From JAJRXG01 sp964640065 (GTDB lineage: Bacteria; Bacteroidota; Bacteroidia; Chitinophagales; Saprospiraceae), in contig CAZXIE010000001.1 in the NCBI GenBank assembly GCA_964640065.1, positions 1 to 64,000 of the forward strand: 64,000 bases of DNA, written 5' to 3'. The notes below the pieces were generated by a model. That model worked only from the letters and a program-made list of their open reading frames with translations, was not told the origin of the DNA and made no database searches. Numbering within the stretch: the stretch's first letter is position 1; each line of letters starts with the position of its first letter. The position numbers were made by a program, and so were the translations under genes. This document shows positions 26,721-36,019 of the stretch, in pieces.

Positions 26721-27728
26721 AATTACAGCAGTCGTTTTTATTATTCCTTCGTTTACTAAGTACTCTGCGATTTGTACTGCATTAGTAGCAGCACCTTTTC
26801 TTAAGTTGTCAGATACGATCCATAGATCTAATCCATTCTCTATAGAGTGATCTCTTCGGATTCTTCCGACAAATACATCATCCTTCCCATGCGCATGTAG
26901 TGGCGTGGGGTATTCATTGTTAGATGGGTTATCCTGCACACTTACTCCTGGAGTATCTGCAAGCACCTTTCTTACTTCTTCTATCTCATACGGCTTTTTG
27001 AAAGCGACATTAACCGCTTCTGAGTGTCCTCCGACTACAGGTATCCTTACAACCGTAGCTGATACTTTTATATCGGGGCTGCCATAAATCTTTCTGGTTT
27101 CATCGACCAGTTTCATTTCTTCCGTGGTATATCCATTCTCTAAGAAGCTTCCCCCATGAGGAAAGCAGTTCTTATCTATAGGATGTGGATAAGCCGGAGA
27201 GTCCGACTTGCCACTCGTTCTTTCGTCTTCTAACTGCTTAACAGCATTGACACCAGTTCCAGTTACGGACTGATAGGTACTGATCACCATGCGATCTATC
27301 TCATACTTCTTATGTAACTCATGGAGAGCTACTACAAGTTGGATAGTACTGCAGTTAGGATTCGCTATAATCTTGTCTTCTTCAGAAAGCAGGCTAGCAT
27401 TGATCTCAGGTACTACGAGGTGTTTACTGTTGTCCATCCTCCAAGCGGAAGAGTTGTCGATCACAAAGGTGCCGACTTCAGCAAACTTTGGAGCCCACTC
27501 TTTAGAGGTACCTCCACCTGCCGAGAAGATCGCTATATCCGGCTGAGCATCTATAGCATCTTGCATAGAGATAACAGTATGATCTGTCCCTTTAAATCTG
27601 ATCTGCTTACCTACAGATCTTGGTGAAGCAACAGGAAGAAACTCTGTGATCTCGAAGCCTCTTTCTTCTAAGACTTCCATCATCACCCCTCCTACTAATC
27701 CTGTGACACCTACTACTGCTAATTTCAT
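26715..27728 (-). CDS. asd: aspartate-semialdehyde dehydrogenase
   Basis: Asd reduces aspartyl phosphate to aspartate semialdehyde, the branch point to lysine, threonine and methionine. The 337-residue protein has the NADP-binding start VVGVTGLVGGVMM, the catalytic Cys126 in IANPNCSTIQ and RIPVVGGHSEAV with the substrate-binding Arg and His. Length is typical. It provides the substrate for DapA, encoded at the left edge of the window. The coiled-coil gene follows 41 bases downstream. Confidence 0.96.
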   Translation of the reverse strand: MKLAVVGVTGLVGGVMMEVLEERGFEITEFLPVASPRSVGKQIRFKGTDHTVISMQDAIDAQPDIAIFSAGGGTSKEWAPKFAEVGTFVIDNSSAWRMDNSKHLVVPEINASLLSEEDKIIANPNCSTIQLVVALHELHKKYEIDRMVISTYQSVTGTGVNAVKQLEDERTSGKSDSPAYPHPIDKNCFPHGGSFLENGYTTEEMKLVDETRKIYGSPDIKVSATVVRIPVVGGHSEAVNVAFKKPYEIEEVRKVLADTPGVSVQDNPSNNEYPTPLHAHGKDDVFVGRIRRDHSIENGLDLWIVSDNLRKGAATNAVQIAEYLVNEGIIKTTAVIA

Positions 27729-27846
27729 TGTTAAGTTTAACTATTATCTCTATCGTTTATATAGGTCAAAATGTATGCCTAATTGCATTTCGTAATCATC
27801 GGCCACGTCATTATTCTTAATCAGGAAAATCTACCCAGATAGAAAG

Positions 27847-29637
27847 ATGAAAATTCGCCTATTTTGCAAAGACGTAAATCTGCCTTTAATGAAGCAAATG
27901 TGGCTCATATTTTTGTTAATGACAAGCGTAAAACTACTGCTCTGTCAGGTGGAAGATAGCTTTGAGCCATCCTTAGAGCTTACAAGTCAGTGGATCGGAG
28001 ATAGAGATAAGTTTATCATCACAGAAGATGGTCTCCTTCAACTCAACGATACTGATGCTGGGCAAGCCATACTTTATGCTAGTACCACCTTCATGGATAC
28101 CTTGTCTTGGGAAGCCTTTATGAGGATGGATTTTAGCCCTTCTAATAGCAATAGACTTGAGTATTTTCTCTGGTCTGAAGGAGAAGATCTTGAGACCTCA
28201 GATGGTCTTCTTATCAGGATGGGTGAGTCGGGAAGCGACGATACGATAGAGCTCATCCGACAAGCAGGCGGCGATAGAACTACACTTGCAGAGGGCAGTT
28301 TAGGTCTTGTGGGTACAGGACCCGTCACACTTCGTCTCATCGTTCATCTCACAGATGATGTATTAACCATAGAAGCGGACGATTTTGGAGGTGTTTGTTT
28401 TTTGCCTGAGATCGACATCACTCTTCCAGAAGATATAGCCCGCCCAACAGGTGAGTTTTTTACTGGTTGGATCTGTCGCTATACGAGTACTCGAAGTGAA
28501 GCCTTCTTTTTTGACGATGCTTACGCCGGTGCCCCAAGGGTCGATGTAACTCCACCTGAGATCGATGTCGTCAACTCAACTCCTGATCGGATCAGTGTCA
28601 CATTTACGGAAGTGATGAATGAAGCCTCTTTGCAAAACGCATCGATACAGATTTCTCCCGATGCTACTTTTACTACGTCACTCACGAAGAATCAACTCGT
28701 TCTTGATTTTGCTAACCCTCTGGCTAGTAGTATCGATTATGACCTCTCGTTATCGGGTTTAAGCGATCTCAGTGGTAATGAGATCTCGACTAATATCCTA
28801 ATCCAGGTCGCAGAGGCACCACAACTAGGTGATCTCCTCCTCAATGAAATCTTATTCAACCCCGTAGGAAGTAACTCCGACTATATCGAGATCATTAATG
28901 TATCTGATAAAAGAATCGACCTGACTGAGATCGTGATCCTGAATACGCAAAACTCACAAGACGTCTCATTAGCTGGACTACCAAGTTTGAATGCAGGCTC
29001 CTTCTTGTTGTTGACTGAAGATATAGCTGAGACGATAGAGTCCTTTCCGACAAACGATCCAGCAGTTATGGTGGAGGTCAATATCCCCGCGCTCAACAAT
29101 AGTGACGGCAATGTGACCATCCTGCTCCAAGGCAACATCCTCGATAGCTATGATTATGACGAAGATCATCACATCACTCTCCTAGACGATAATGAAGGCA
29201 TCAGTTTAGAACGTATCTCACTCAGCCTACCCAATGATGCGTCTAATTGGACTAGTGCTTCACTTGCCATAGGTGGCACACCTGGTCTTCCTAATAGTGC
29301 CGTAGGAGAGGTAGGGCCAGAAGTGGATATCCAGACGGCTTCCAATGTTTTTTCTCCTAATGGTGATGGAGACAATGACGTGGCCATCGTTAACTATCAG
29401 CTGGATCGATCGGACTATATCGCCACGATCAGATTATTTAATGATCGAGGGAGGGAGATAACGGAGATCGTCACGGCCTCTCCAGCCTCCGCACAAGGAC
29501 AATGGACTTGGGATGGCATGATCGACGGAGAGCGAGCACCGATCGGTATCTATATCATGGATATCAGCTTATTCGCTTTGGACGGATCTACCTTCAGAAC
29601 TAAGAAGACGATCGGACTGGGTGACTTTATAGATTGA
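27847..29637 (+). CDS. secreted protein with lamin-tail domain and gliding-type C-terminal domain
   Basis: The 596-residue product is exported. The best signal peptide begins at the internal Met15 (MKQMWLIFLLMTSVKLLLCQ, start 27889), so the true start may be there. Residues ~30-230 look like a laminin-G or concanavalin-type beta-sandwich. An Ig-like big domain follows (~235-320, VTPPEIDVVNSTPDRISVTF), then a lamin-tail domain (~325-450, LLLNEILFNPVGSNSDYIEI). The end (~500-596) has NVFSPNGDGDND and RLFNDRGREI, a FlgD/CHU-like type IX secretion sorting region. It stands alone between asd and the convergent phosphoglucomutase gene. Confidence 0.82.
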   Translation: MKIRLFCKDVNLPLMKQMWLIFLLMTSVKLLLCQVEDSFEPSLELTSQWIGDRDKFIITEDGLLQLNDTDAGQAILYASTTFMDTLSWEAFMRMDFSPSNSNRLEYFLWSEGEDLETSDGLLIRMGESGSDDTIELIRQAGGDRTTLAEGSLGLVGTGPVTLRLIVHLTDDVLTIEADDFGGVCFLPEIDITLPEDIARPTGEFFTGWICRYTSTRSEAFFFDDAYAGAPRVDVTPPEIDVVNSTPDRISVTFTEVMNEASLQNASIQISPDATFTTSLTKNQLVLDFANPLASSIDYDLSLSGLSDLSGNEISTNILIQVAEAPQLGDLLLNEILFNPVGSNSDYIEIINVSDKRIDLTEIVILNTQNSQDVSLAGLPSLNAGSFLLLTEDIAETIESFPTNDPAVMVEVNIPALNNSDGNVTILLQGNILDSYDYDEDHHITLLDDNEGISLERISLSLPNDASNWTSASLAIGGTPGLPNSAVGEVGPEVDIQTASNVFSPNGDGDNDVAIVNYQLDRSDYIATIRLFNDRGREITEIVTASPASAQGQWTWDGMIDGERAPIGIYIMDISLFALDGSTFRTKKTIGLGDFID

Positions 29638-29661
29638 CCTTATCGCTTTCGCAAATATGAA

Positions 29662-31062
29662 TCACCCGATAGCATTGAGCGTATCGTGAGCCTTCGCTAG
29701 TGTGTCTTTGACTTGGTCCATATCTGGTGCTTGCGCATATACTCTCAATACTGGCTCGGTACCTGATGGTCTCACCATCACCCAGCGATCTCCAGATAAG
29801 TAATATTTGTGTCCATCGATATTTTCATATTTCTGGACAGGCATACCACCTATACTCGTAATGCCTCCTTCTGCACAGTGCTGTATAATTTTTTGCTTGG
29901 CAGCATCAGTAATATGAAGGTCATCTCTGCTAAACTTGAATGGACCCACTATATCATACACTTCTTGGATCAGCTCCTTTAATGACTTGCCTGTCTTAGC
30001 CATAAACTCCATGATCACGAGTCCGATCCAGATACCATCGCGCTCTGGTATGTGTCCTTTCACAGCAAGGCCTCCGGACTCTTCGCCACCAACTAGGACG
30101 TCTTCAGTCTGCATAATTTCAGCGATATACTTAAATCCAATTTTTGTGATCTGGACATCCAACCCATAATGCTCAGCAAGGGTTTGCATCTTATCGGTAA
30201 CTGAGAAAGTGATAATTACTTTCCCATTCAGTCCCTTGTGTTTGTGCATATACACAAGTAGTAATAGAAGGATATGGTGAGAATCTACAAACTCGCCATC
30301 CTCATCAAATAATCCAATCCTATCTGCGTCACCATCATTGGCCAATCCGATGTTATAGACGGGGTCATTTTTTAAGAAGTCTGCAAGCTCCGGAAGATTA
30401 CGTAAGATCGGTTCTGGGGCACGCCCCATGAAAGAAGGATTAAAATCACAGTGAAGTAGATGTGCGTTATCAAAGAGACGTCTCACAGCATTTTGTCCAG
30501 CGCCATACATGGCGTCATAAGCGAGCATCACATTCTTTCTGATAAGATCTAAGTCGAAGTTTTCTTCGATATGATCCATATATATCTGCTCAAGATCGGA
30601 GTAAGACACTAGGCCCTCCTCGATAAGCGTAGCTATCGACTTAGTAGATCCCAGAGGATTATCCGGTATAATGGATTCTACTTCTGCTATCTCACTAGGC
30701 ACTGAGGGGCCTCCAAATTTTGACTTGAGTTTATAACCACTGTAGCTCGGAGGGTTATGACTCGCTGTGATGACTATCCCTAAGTCCGCCTCATGTTTTA
30801 CGACGCCTAATGACACCATAGGTGTACTCACAAATGAATCAGAGAGAATCACTTCGATACCAAGATGTCCAAGCACCTCAGCAGTCACCTCACTAAATAG
30901 CTTACCTCCGAATCGACAGTCATATCCGATGACTGCTTTCTTTGCCCCCTTGGAGATCATCCACCTTGCTGTTGCTTCGGACACTCTCTTAAGGTTATCT
31001 ACAGTGTAGTCTTTGGCGATTATCGCTCTCCAACCGTCAGTTCCAAACTTAATCTTGTACAT
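29662..31062 (-). CDS. phosphoglucomutase/phosphomannomutase family protein
   Basis: The 466-residue alpha-D-phosphohexomutase moves phosphate between C1 and C6 of hexose phosphates, feeding glycogen, cell-wall and surface polysaccharide synthesis. The phosphoserine is Ser101 in VITASHNPPSYSG. The metal loop DGDADRIG (near residue 245), the sugar-binding GGEESGGLAVKGH and the phosphate-binding RPSGTEPVLRVYAQA are all present. Specificity for glucose or mannose cannot be settled from sequence. It converges on the lamin-tail gene and is divergent from pcm. Confidence 0.93.
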   Translation of the reverse strand: MYKIKFGTDGWRAIIAKDYTVDNLKRVSEATARWMISKGAKKAVIGYDCRFGGKLFSEVTAEVLGHLGIEVILSDSFVSTPMVSLGVVKHEADLGIVITASHNPPSYSGYKLKSKFGGPSVPSEIAEVESIIPDNPLGSTKSIATLIEEGLVSYSDLEQIYMDHIEENFDLDLIRKNVMLAYDAMYGAGQNAVRRLFDNAHLLHCDFNPSFMGRAPEPILRNLPELADFLKNDPVYNIGLANDGDADRIGLFDEDGEFVDSHHILLLLLVYMHKHKGLNGKVIITFSVTDKMQTLAEHYGLDVQITKIGFKYIAEIMQTEDVLVGGEESGGLAVKGHIPERDGIWIGLVIMEFMAKTGKSLKELIQEVYDIVGPFKFSRDDLHITDAAKQKIIQHCAEGGITSIGGMPVQKYENIDGHKYYLSGDRWVMVRPSGTEPVLRVYAQAPDMDQVKDTLAKAHDTLNAIG

Positions 31063-31119
31063 ATTAAATATTTCTTTAATATATTAGCATCACATTTACA
31101 GAAGTATAGCAAGTCCAAG

Positions 31120-31803
31120 ATGAATAACCAAAGCCCAAGGTCGGGCTCTACTCTCGTTGATAACTATCGTCATCGAGGTCTACGCCAGCAACTAGTTAAT
31201 ACACTACGAAGTAAAGGAATTAGGGATGAAAATGTGCTGTCTGCTATATCTATTATTCCTAGACATTACATGCTCGATAAAGCTTTTGCAGATTGGGCAT
31301 ACAAAGACATGGCTTTCCCTATAGATGCCGATCAAACGATCTCCATGCCATACACTGTGGCACTACAGAGTGAGCTACTAGAAGTACAGAAAGGCGACAA
31401 AATATTTGAGGTAGGAACCGGCTCAGGTTATCAAGCTGCAGTCCTTCATCATCTAGGGGCTAAGGTGTATACAGTAGAGAGACAAAGAGCATTATTTGAG
31501 AAGACGTCCGATCTTCTCAATCAGATCGGTCTTCATCAGATCAGGACTTTATATGGTGATGGATATCAAGGCTCCACTAGGTTTGCACCTTTTGATAAAA
31601 TCATAGTTACAGCTGGAGCTGCTACGTTTCCCCATCTCCTACTAGATCAACTTAAGATCGGAGGCATAATGGTTATCCCAGAAGGTGATGACAAGCATCA
31701 AGTGATGATGCGATACATCAAGACTTCTCAAGGAAGCTGCAAAAAAGAAAACCACGGTCCATGTGCCTTTGTACCTATGCTGAAAGGGACAGCAAGGAGA
31801 TAA
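31120..31803 (+). CDS. pcm: protein-L-isoaspartate O-methyltransferase
   Basis: Pcm repairs aged proteins by methylating L-isoaspartyl residues with S-adenosylmethionine. The 227-residue protein has PRHYMLDKAFADWAY, DQTISMPYTVALQ and the SAM-binding EVGTGSGYQAAVLHHLG, all expected in this order. The C-terminus GTARR is typical of an end on the Rossmann fold. It is a single gene between the divergent mutase and the arginine operon leader, with 176 bases before the leader ORF. Confidence 0.93.
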   Translation: MNNQSPRSGSTLVDNYRHRGLRQQLVNTLRSKGIRDENVLSAISIIPRHYMLDKAFADWAYKDMAFPIDADQTISMPYTVALQSELLEVQKGDKIFEVGTGSGYQAAVLHHLGAKVYTVERQRALFEKTSDLLNQIGLHQIRTLYGDGYQGSTRFAPFDKIIVTAGAATFPHLLLDQLKIGGIMVIPEGDDKHQVMMRYIKTSQGSCKKENHGPCAFVPMLKGTARR

Positions 31804-31979
31804 AAAGAAATATTTCACAATAATATGCCCATATACTTTGATTCTAAACGCCAGAGTCAATGGTTTAGGACAGAAGTGATCTAGAGAGTGACTTGACAAG
31901 GTGTTTTGACATCAACATTATGCATCATATGAAATTGTCGCATTCTCATTATTCAAATTAGTGATAACTTCGCGGCGTG
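31804..31979 (+). promoter_or_regulatory. upstream region of the arginine operon leader
   Basis: This stretch has no gene. Two TTGACA sequences lie close together (31893-31898 and 31906-31911). A TATACTTTG at 31832-31840 has a three-base gap inside the Bacteroidota -7 consensus. I cannot choose a promoter with confidence. Together with the leader ORF and its downstream part, the whole gap between pcm and the first structural gene is 329 bases. Confidence 0.3.
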
Positions 31980-32048
31980 ATGCAACCATCATCTATACAC
32001 ATATTACACGTTCGCAGATTCAGGCGACTCAGGACCGACAGGTCCTAA
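31980..32048 (+). CDS. arginine-rich leader peptide (22 residues), putative attenuator ORF
   Basis: This ORF was too short for ordinary gene calling. It opens with ATG at 31980 and ends at TAA 32046-32048. Arginine is at residues 12, 13, 15, 16, 18 and 21, as in RRFRRLRTDR, so 6 of the last 11 residues are Arg, encoded by CGC, AGA, AGG, CGA, AGG and AGG. It lies 84 bases ahead of the first gene of an arginine biosynthesis operon. In attenuators of his, leu, thr and trp operons, ribosomes pause on runs of codons for the pathway product. The same logic fits here. I infer that uncharged tRNA-Arg would stall the ribosome and change the downstream RNA fold. No homologue was checked. Confidence 0.72.
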   Translation: MQPSSIHILHVRRFRRLRTDRS

Positions 32049-32084
32049 ATCTTCTTTTATAAAGGGGTGACACGTCCGTCATCC
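32031..32084 (+). promoter_or_regulatory. two hairpins downstream of the arginine codons (attenuator RNA)
   Basis: Hairpin 1 pairs AGGACC (32031-32036) with GGTCCT (32041-32046) around the loop GACA and lies within the last leader codons. Hairpin 2 pairs GGGTGAC (32065-32071) with GTCATCC (32078-32084), seven pairs with one G-U. An alternative pairing of GAC+GGAC (32026-32035, bulged) with GTCC+GTC (32074-32080) would compete with both. A stalled ribosome on the Arg codons would mask hairpin 1. Hairpin 2 is not followed by a clear U tract, so which state is permissive is not settled. Confidence 0.5.
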
Positions 32085-32132
32085 TAGACATCTAATTATA
32101 ATACACCCTTACATCACAACACTAAGATTTTC

Positions 32133-32723
32133 ATGTCTTCTGATTCTATAGAAATTCGCATAGCGACCCAAGAGGATATCCAGTATGCGCAAACCATCTC
32201 AGATTGGTATGTCATCTCATCGAAAGAGCGAGGAACTGGGATAGCAACAAGATCCCCTGAGTATATAGAAACTCGCATGCTCAATGGAAATGCCATCATC
32301 GCATTTGTCGACAAGGAGCTAGCAGGCTTCTGCTACGTAGAAGTATTTAGCTCAGGAGAATACATTTCTAATAGTGGTCTTATCGTCACACACAACTTTC
32401 GTAAGATGGGCTTGGCGAAAAAGATCAAAAAGGTAGCCTTTAATCATGCCAGAGATACTCATCCTGATGCCAAAGTGTTCGGTATCACAACGAGTGATAT
32501 AGTCATGAATATCAATAGTGATCTGGGATACCGACCAGCATCATTTAAGCAGCTTACTGACGATGATGAATTCTGGAAAGGCTGTAGTAGTTGTAAAAAC
32601 TATGACATCCTACTTCGCAATAACAAGAAGATGTGCCTCTGCACGGCCATGTTAGCTCCAAGTAAAAACGAGCAAAAAGAAAAAAACTCTCAACAATCAA
32701 AAAAAGAAAATGAGCAATCATAA
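32133..32723 (+). CDS. GNAT N-acetyltransferase, probable N-acetylglutamate synthase
   Basis: The 196-residue GNAT-fold protein begins MSSDSIEIRIATQEDI and has the acetyl-CoA loop region FRKMGLAKKI near residue 90. A cysteine cluster (GCSSCKNY, then MCLCTAM) near residues 150-172 may bind zinc. The C-terminal 25 residues are Lys/Glu/Asn/Gln-rich. It overlaps argG by 14 bases and is first in the arginine operon, so it most likely makes N-acetylglutamate (the ArgA step) or an equivalent acylated glutamate. The Bacteroidota often lack classical ArgA, and a GNAT here fits. This assignment is from context. Confidence 0.82.
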   Translation: MSSDSIEIRIATQEDIQYAQTISDWYVISSKERGTGIATRSPEYIETRMLNGNAIIAFVDKELAGFCYVEVFSSGEYISNSGLIVTHNFRKMGLAKKIKKVAFNHARDTHPDAKVFGITTSDIVMNINSDLGYRPASFKQLTDDDEFWKGCSSCKNYDILLRNNKKMCLCTAMLAPSKNEQKEKNSQQSKKENEQS

Positions 32724-33906
32724 AGTGGTACTCGCCTATAGCGGAGGATTAGACACTAGTTTTTGTATACCCTATCTAAAGGAAAAGGGGTATGAAGTGC
32801 ACGCACTACATGTGAACACTGGGGGCTTCTCTGATGAAGAAGTCGAAGATCTTACTAACAGAGCACTTCACCTCGGGGCTGCGACCTGTAAAAGCATCAA
32901 TAATGAAAAAGACTACTACGCTCAGTGTCTTAGATACTTGCTATATGGAAATGTGCTTAGAAACAATACCTATCCTCTTTCTGTAAGTTCCGAAAGAGTA
33001 TTTCAGGCAATCGCCATATTAGAATACTGTCAAGAGATCAATGCCACTCATGTGGCACATGGTAGTACCGGAGCAGGTAATGATCAAATCCGTTTTGATA
33101 GCACATTTGAAAGTCTCGCAGGTGATATGACGATCATCACTCCGATTAGAGATAACAGTCTAAGTAGACAAGAGGAAATCAAGTTTTTGCAAGATCGAGG
33201 ATTTGATTGGTCTGATGAAAAAGGCGCTTACTCTATCAACCAAGGGCTTTGGGGTACAAGCGTCGGAGGAAGAGAAACACTAACAAGTCGTCATGACTTA
33301 CCAGAAGAAGCGTGGCCACACCACTGCACGAAGGAAACATCTGAAGAAATAATCATCACCTTTAGCAAGGGCCAAGCTATCGAATTGAATGGCGAAAGAT
33401 TTGATACCCCAGTGTCTCTAATTAAAAAGCTCAATAGCGTAGGCCACGCCTATGCTATCGGCCGAGATATCCATGTAGGTGATACTATCATCGGCATCAA
33501 AGGAAGAGTAGGCTTTGAAGCTCCTGCAGCACTTCTTTTGATCAACGCCCACGAACTTTTAGAAAAACATACGCTGTCGAAGTGGCAGATACACTGGAAA
33601 AAACAACTCGCTGATTGGTACGGCATGTTTATGCATGAGGGTAAGTACTTCGAACCAGTCATGAGAGATATCGAAGGCTTTTTAACAAGCTCGCAAGATA
33701 CCGTCAATGGGAAAGTCTTCATAAGACTACATCCTTACCGTTTTGAATTAATAGGTATAGAATCAAAAAATGACCTGTTAGAAAATGACTTTGGTCAGTA
33801 CGGAGAAGTCAATAAAGCTTGGTCTGCAGATGACGCGAAAGGATTTATAAAGATCTTTTCAAATGCTGATAAGATTTATTATCACGTAAACCCAGATAAG
33901 AAATGA
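32710..33906 (+). CDS. argG: argininosuccinate synthase
   Basis: ArgG joins citrulline and aspartate using ATP to form argininosuccinate. The 398-residue protein has the ATP PP-loop motif VVLAYSGGLDTSFC at the start, HGSTGAGNDQIRFD (about residues 117-130) and the family's C-terminal substrate-binding motifs. It is the Bacteroidota type, placed second in the operon and overlapping both neighbours (14 bases with the GNAT gene, 4 with argC). This indicates tight translational coupling. Confidence 0.95.
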   Translation: MSNHKVVLAYSGGLDTSFCIPYLKEKGYEVHALHVNTGGFSDEEVEDLTNRALHLGAATCKSINNEKDYYAQCLRYLLYGNVLRNNTYPLSVSSERVFQAIAILEYCQEINATHVAHGSTGAGNDQIRFDSTFESLAGDMTIITPIRDNSLSRQEEIKFLQDRGFDWSDEKGAYSINQGLWGTSVGGRETLTSRHDLPEEAWPHHCTKETSEEIIITFSKGQAIELNGERFDTPVSLIKKLNSVGHAYAIGRDIHVGDTIIGIKGRVGFEAPAALLLINAHELLEKHTLSKWQIHWKKQLADWYGMFMHEGKYFEPVMRDIEGFLTSSQDTVNGKVFIRLHPYRFELIGIESKNDLLENDFGQYGEVNKAWSADDAKGFIKIFSNADKIYYHVNPDKK

Positions 33907-34868
33907 GCAAAACAAAAGTAGATATAGTAGGTGGCGCGGGTTATGTCGGAGGTGAGATGATCCGATTGATTCTTACACACCCTAACTGCGAGATCAACAA
34001 AGTCACAAGTAGATCTCAAGCAGGCAAAAAACTATATGAAGTCCACCCAGACTTAAAAGGTTGGACAGAACTTAGCTTTCAAGAAGGGTATGAATCTGAC
34101 GCTGATATCACCTTTCTGTGTATGGGTCATGGTAAGTCCAAAGGTTATCTTGAAAAAACAAAGTCTTCTGATATCGTCATAGACCTCAGTCGTGATTATA
34201 GACTTAAGGAAGATGCCGAAGGATTTGTATATGGTCTATGCGAACTAAATAAGAGCGAGATTAAAAACTCTCAAAAAATCGCTAATCCAGGCTGCTTTGC
34301 TTCTTGCATACAACTCGGCTTACTTCCATTAGCAGCTCATCAGTTGATACAATCTGATGTACATGTAACAGCGATAACTGGCAGTACCGGAGCTGGTCAA
34401 AACCCAGTAGCCACTACACATAATTCATGGAGAAATAATAACGTCTCAATTTATAAGCCATTTACACATCAGCATCTTGGTGAGATTACTCAGAGTATAC
34501 GTCAGCTAGATAGCAACTTTGATCAAGAGATCAATTTTATCCCTATGAGGGGTAATTTCACACGAGGGATCTTTGCAAGCATGTATCTGGAAAGCCCTGT
34601 TTCTACAGAAGAGGCAGAAGAGATATACACCGAGTATTATAAAGACTCGCCCTTTGTACATGTTTCTAAGGATCCACTTTCTGTGAAGGAAGTAGTGAAT
34701 ACTAACAACACACTAATCTACCTCGAACAGAACAACGGCAAACTAAGAATAGAGTCTATTATAGACAATCTCGTGAAAGGTGCTGCCGGACAAGCCATAC
34801 AGAATATGAATCTCATCATGGACTGGCCAGAAGATGCTGGACTGAAATTAAAAGCAAGTGCATTCTAA
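33903..34868 (+). CDS. argC: N-acetyl-gamma-glutamyl-phosphate reductase
   Basis: ArgC reduces the acylated glutamyl phosphate to its semialdehyde with NADPH. The 321-residue protein has the N-terminal dinucleotide loop GGAGYVGGEM and the catalytic Cys131 in IANPGCFASCIQLG. ITGSTGAGQNP and the C-terminal KGAAGQAIQNMN are typical. It overlaps argG by the ATGA stop/start unit and is followed by argD after 9 bases. Confidence 0.95.
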   Translation: MSKTKVDIVGGAGYVGGEMIRLILTHPNCEINKVTSRSQAGKKLYEVHPDLKGWTELSFQEGYESDADITFLCMGHGKSKGYLEKTKSSDIVIDLSRDYRLKEDAEGFVYGLCELNKSEIKNSQKIANPGCFASCIQLGLLPLAAHQLIQSDVHVTAITGSTGAGQNPVATTHNSWRNNNVSIYKPFTHQHLGEITQSIRQLDSNFDQEINFIPMRGNFTRGIFASMYLESPVSTEEAEEIYTEYYKDSPFVHVSKDPLSVKEVVNTNNTLIYLEQNNGKLRIESIIDNLVKGAAGQAIQNMNLIMDWPEDAGLKLKASAF

Positions 34869-34877
34869 ATAGTCTTT

Positions 34878-36017
34878 ATGGATCTGTACAATGTTTATAC
34901 TTTATTTGATGTGTCGCCTGAAAGAGGTAATGGAGCTTATGTCTATGATAAACAGGGCAAAGAGTACCTCGACTTTTACGGAGGTCATGCTGTAATCAGT
35001 GTTGGTCATAGCCACCCATCATATGTTGCTGCGATCCAAGATCAGATTTCTAAAATCGGATTTTATTCTAACTCAGTTGTTAATCCACTGCAACAAGAGC
35101 TAGCTGATCGATTAGAAGAAGTCAGTGGATTGAAGGGGTATGACCTTTTTCTAATTAACAGCGGTGCTGAAGCCAATGACAACGCACTTAAGCTTGCCTC
35201 TTTTTATAAAGGAAGGAAGAAGATATTAGCGCTGCACAATGGTTTTCATGGTAGAACTTCAGCAGCCATCAATGTCACCCATACGGGTCAAAAGCATCAG
35301 GCTCCTATCAATCACGGTGTAGATGTAACCTACTGTGAGCATGAGGACATAGACAGTATATTAAAAGAGATTAACACCCAAGATTATGCAGGCATCATCA
35401 TCGAAGCTATACAGGGTGTTGGAGGACTTGATATGATATCTGGTGATCATCTCAAAAAAATAAGAGAAGCATGTGATGTTACTGACACCATTCTAATCAT
35501 GGATGAAGTGCAGTGTGGGTATGGGCGATCAGGGCATTTCTTCGCTTTCCAATCTGCGGGCATCCATCCGGATATCATCAGCATGGCTAAAGGAATGGGA
35601 AATGGTTTTCCTATCGGAGGTATACTTATTAATTCAGATAAAATGCCAGCTGTAAAATCTCAGCTTGGCACAACCTACGGTGGCAATCATCTAGCATGTA
35701 GAGCGGCATCGGCAGTCCTCGATATTATCAAAGAAGAAAATCTCGTTGCAAATGCTCAACAACTCGGTGTATATCTCAAGGGTAAGCTCAGCACTCTTCC
35801 ACATGTAGTTCAAATCAAAGGACGCGGTCTCATGATGGGATTAGAGCTGGATCAAGAAGTGGCAAATATCAGAAAGAAATTAGTATACGATTATAATCTC
35901 TTCACTGGAAGTTCTACTAATAAACGACTTCTAAGATTACTTCCACCATTGAATATCACAAAAGAGCAAGCAGATATTTTTTTAGAAAAAGTATCTACTG
36001 CTCTTCATCAAATCTAA
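34878..36017 (+). CDS. argD: acetylornithine (or succinylornithine) aminotransferase
   Basis: The 379-residue class III aminotransferase converts the acylated glutamate semialdehyde to acylornithine using glutamate. The PLP-binding Lys238 is in SMAKGMGNGFPIGG, with LIMDEVQCGYGRSG before it and NSGAEANDNALKLA near residue 94. The order GNAT-argG-argC-argD-argF-type supports the ArgD role over other class III enzymes. The acyl group (acetyl or succinyl) cannot be told from this protein. Confidence 0.92.
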   Translation: MDLYNVYTLFDVSPERGNGAYVYDKQGKEYLDFYGGHAVISVGHSHPSYVAAIQDQISKIGFYSNSVVNPLQQELADRLEEVSGLKGYDLFLINSGAEANDNALKLASFYKGRKKILALHNGFHGRTSAAINVTHTGQKHQAPINHGVDVTYCEHEDIDSILKEINTQDYAGIIIEAIQGVGGLDMISGDHLKKIREACDVTDTILIMDEVQCGYGRSGHFFAFQSAGIHPDIISMAKGMGNGFPIGGILINSDKMPAVKSQLGTTYGGNHLACRAASAVLDIIKEENLVANAQQLGVYLKGKLSTLPHVVQIKGRGLMMGLELDQEVANIRKKLVYDYNLFTGSSTNKRLLRLLPPLNITKEQADIFLEKVSTALHQI

Positions 36018-36019
36018 TA

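Noticed and set aside
27779..27811. Ten-residue leader peptide with Thr, Met, Ile and Lys before asd (minus strand)
   Set aside because: Very short, without a run of pathway codons and without clear downstream hairpins; likely chance.
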